Shown one piece after another: positions 62,004-64,000 of a DNA stretch of 64,000 nt. Both the position numbers and the translations under genes were made by a program. Position 1 is the first letter of the stretch. The number at the start of each line of letters is the position of its first letter. The notes beneath the pieces were generated by a model, which saw only the letters and a list, made by a program, of their open reading frames with translations, was not told the DNA's origin and searched no databases. This DNA is from Podocnemis expansa (taxonomy: Eukaryota > Chordata > Testudines > Podocnemididae), in NCBI GenBank assembly GCA_007922195.1, contig ML682028.1, positions 18,657,214 to 18,721,213 of the forward strand. Direction: 5' to 3'.

Positions 62004-64000
62004 GGTTAGAAGGTTTTATCTGTCTCTTAGGAAGCACAGAAGCCCCACAGGCTGCCAAATCTAGCTGGGCACTGTATGAAGGTGGTTGACAAAGAAAGAC
62101 ACTGTAAATAAATTGCACTGGTGACTCAAACCAGAGCGTCTTCAAGTCCTTTGCGAGCTAGAGAGTGGCTGAAATGGAAGGGCTCAGACCACCAAAAAAT
62201 GGGAAATCCACATTTAACATCCGTCAGGCAAAGGACATCCCAAAATGCACTTGTAGCAATGAACAGTCCCAAATATTAGTAAACCCCCACTTTCATGAGA
62301 AAACCAGAGTGTCTGTCAAGTGTCAACCTCTGACCCCCACACCCTGTCCTGTTAGGCACCTAGCTAGGTCTCTGAAAAGGGGTGGGAAAAAGGAGCATCC
62401 AGTTTAAAGAGGAAGGCTTTGCTAAAAGGATTGAGATACAAGACACCCCTCATGTCGGCAGAAATGCTTCATGCTGCGACAAGAATGCACTAATGCAGGC
62501 AAGAGAAATGAAGCACAGAGACAAGGAAGAATGGAGGTTATCAAGTAAAGTTGCAAAAGAGACCGAGCAGAGAGCTAATAAGGGAGAATGGTGGTTGCTA
62601 CTTGCACAGGGCTAGATTCTGCTCTGGGTTATGCCTGCAAGTCAGTAAAGTTGATGTGGATTTTACACCTGTATCCCAAGGAGCCAAATCTGACTCGTAT
62701 TCTGAAAAACACTCAAGGGCAAGGAGTAAGAAATGCATGGTGTAAAGGTGTATGATGGTATTATTACTATAATAAACAGAAAATGAAAATTAAAAGATTC
62801 TTTTGGGCCCAGGATAAATACTACATTTCAGTCATTTACTGACACAATGATCAAGAAAATGGAGAAGATGATTAGTTTATGCTCCCTCCCCCTGCCCCTT
62901 TCAGATGGTGAAATTTAGCAAAGCAGTTTGGGGAAGCAGGAAGCGGGCAGGAAGAATATTTTGCAACAAAGCTTTGAACAATGCTCCTTCACAGCCGAGT
63001 TGGAAGGCAAAAAACAAACCTCTGAAAAAGCACAAAATTCTGCGGAGGCAGCAACGTCTCCCAAAGGTCAAGCAAGAAGAAAAAGAGAGCAGGGAGAGTG
63101 AATTTGCCATGGCCAAAGCTAGCAGGGACCACTTACAAATATGTTATTTATCCAGATGGAACAAAAAAGGGCCTATATAGCTGCCTAAAAAGTTCTTTTT
63201 CCTGAAATCCCAGATTTCAAAATTCCTCATCAACTTTTACCTATTCACATGAAAAAACTTTATACGCTAAATTGTTTGCCAATCAAATCTGAGGCAAAGC
63301 ATTTCCTTGTCTCTCGCTCAGACAAGTGCACAGGATAACTCCACATAGAAACAAAGAAAAAACTCAGCAGAACACTTCCTTTACCTTCCCAAACAGAAAT
63401 TTTTCCTTTTTTCTTTTTTAAAGCTGATTTTTAAAAAAATTTCACTGGAGAGAGAGATTTCACTGCTAGTGTTGACTGACAGCACTGGAGACTAACGTCA
63501 CCTGGTAAGTCAGTAATTAGCAACCACAGTATCTATCCCCAGACTGCCTGATCAACACATCTCAACCTGACCCCACAAACACCATCTCTGGGGTGAGAGG
63601 CTATTCATTGCCTCTTTTAATCAGGGGCTTCTCTATAGAGACTGTCCAGAAGAGGGCCGATTATTAATAGTATTACACTGCGCATGCACACAGGAAGATG
63701 CAATCCCGGCCAGGATGAATGCACAATCTGAGCACGGGAGGGAGCTATGAAAGGGAGTAAGTGAGCAAGAATTTTAAGAACACTTGGGCTGCATGTCTTT
63801 AAATCAGTATCAACCACCCCCAAGTCCACCTACCTAGGTGTTATTCATTGGCCAATTTCTGATAGTCATCACAACAGAAGTAGGTCTTGGGGAAGAATAC
63901 ATAGGGGAGTGGGCTTATGAACTAATCCAGGGAGGATGTGCCATAGACAAGCGATGAAGCAGAAAAGAGCGCAGGCAGTTCTGGTGGTATAATGAGAACT

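Larger units (their letters stand above)
49385..64000 (-). other. SLC7A5: SLC7A5 intron 2 (partial, right edge)
   Basis: Intron upstream of exon 3. I looked on the minus strand for the exon 2 peptide (the NCYSVKAATRVQD / LLGFVQIGK region) and for the GC-rich exon 1, and found neither. Exon 2 must end in phase with the split Gly codon of exon 3. Recognisable content is a hAT-like end near 49700, a MIR-like piece at 54195-54380, a SINE at 55880-55980, an alternating purine-pyrimidine tract at 56354-56389, a solo LTR at 59279-60265 and a GGAA microsatellite near 61970. I see nothing specific in 50100-54190, 56400-59270 or 60271-61640. Confidence 0.75.

Noticed and set aside
62905..63180. 91-codon lysine/arginine-rich plus-strand frame
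   Set aside because: Basic composition only; no known domain, and no homologue or splice evidence.

Overview
This is a vertebrate nuclear locus, not a microbial one. The genes are split by GT-AG introns and embedded in CR1 LINE pieces, many short hAT-like elements, foldback repeats, a tRNA-derived SINE and a solo LTR. The CR1 families, the SINE with a CR1-like tail and the hAT/Harbinger-type elements point to a non-avian reptile. I lean towards a crocodilian, but a turtle is not excluded.

Two protein-coding genes can be supported, both on the minus strand. At 4239-4337 is the first coding exon of KLHDC4 (33 codons and a splice donor); the rest of that gene runs off the left edge. At 37879-49384 are eight exons of SLC7A5 (LAT1, the large neutral amino-acid transporter light chain). 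They correspond to human exons 3-10, residues about 222-507 and the stop codon. All phases match, and the total equals the human length to the residue. Exons 1-2 were not found in the 14.6 kb upstream of exon 3, so they probably lie beyond the right edge. Gene order and orientation match human 16q24.2, where KLHDC4 lies downstream of SLC7A5 on the same strand.

Layout: 1-4238 is KLHDC4 intron 1, holding a hAT-like element, a long foldback, a decayed Myb/SANT-like transposon ORF and a CR1. 4338-about 31000 is intergenic and repeat-rich, with a doubly interrupted CR1 at 6.1-7.1 kb, a composite CR1 at 16.9-17.85 kb, a 980-bp Harbinger-like element at 19.84-20.82 kb and a GC-rich block at 23.8-24.3 kb. 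About 31000-37878 has no repeat I recognise and probably contains the SLC7A5 3'UTR. 37879-49384 is the SLC7A5 exon/intron block. 49385-64000 is SLC7A5 intron 2, with a 987-bp solo LTR, a second SINE copy and microsatellites.

The two genes are neighbours, not a pathway: KLHDC4 is a little-characterised kelch protein and SLC7A5 is a plasma-membrane transporter. Most long open frames in the window are chance, antisense or repeat-derived. I found no undescribed multi-gene system. The interesting material is repeat architecture and gene structure.
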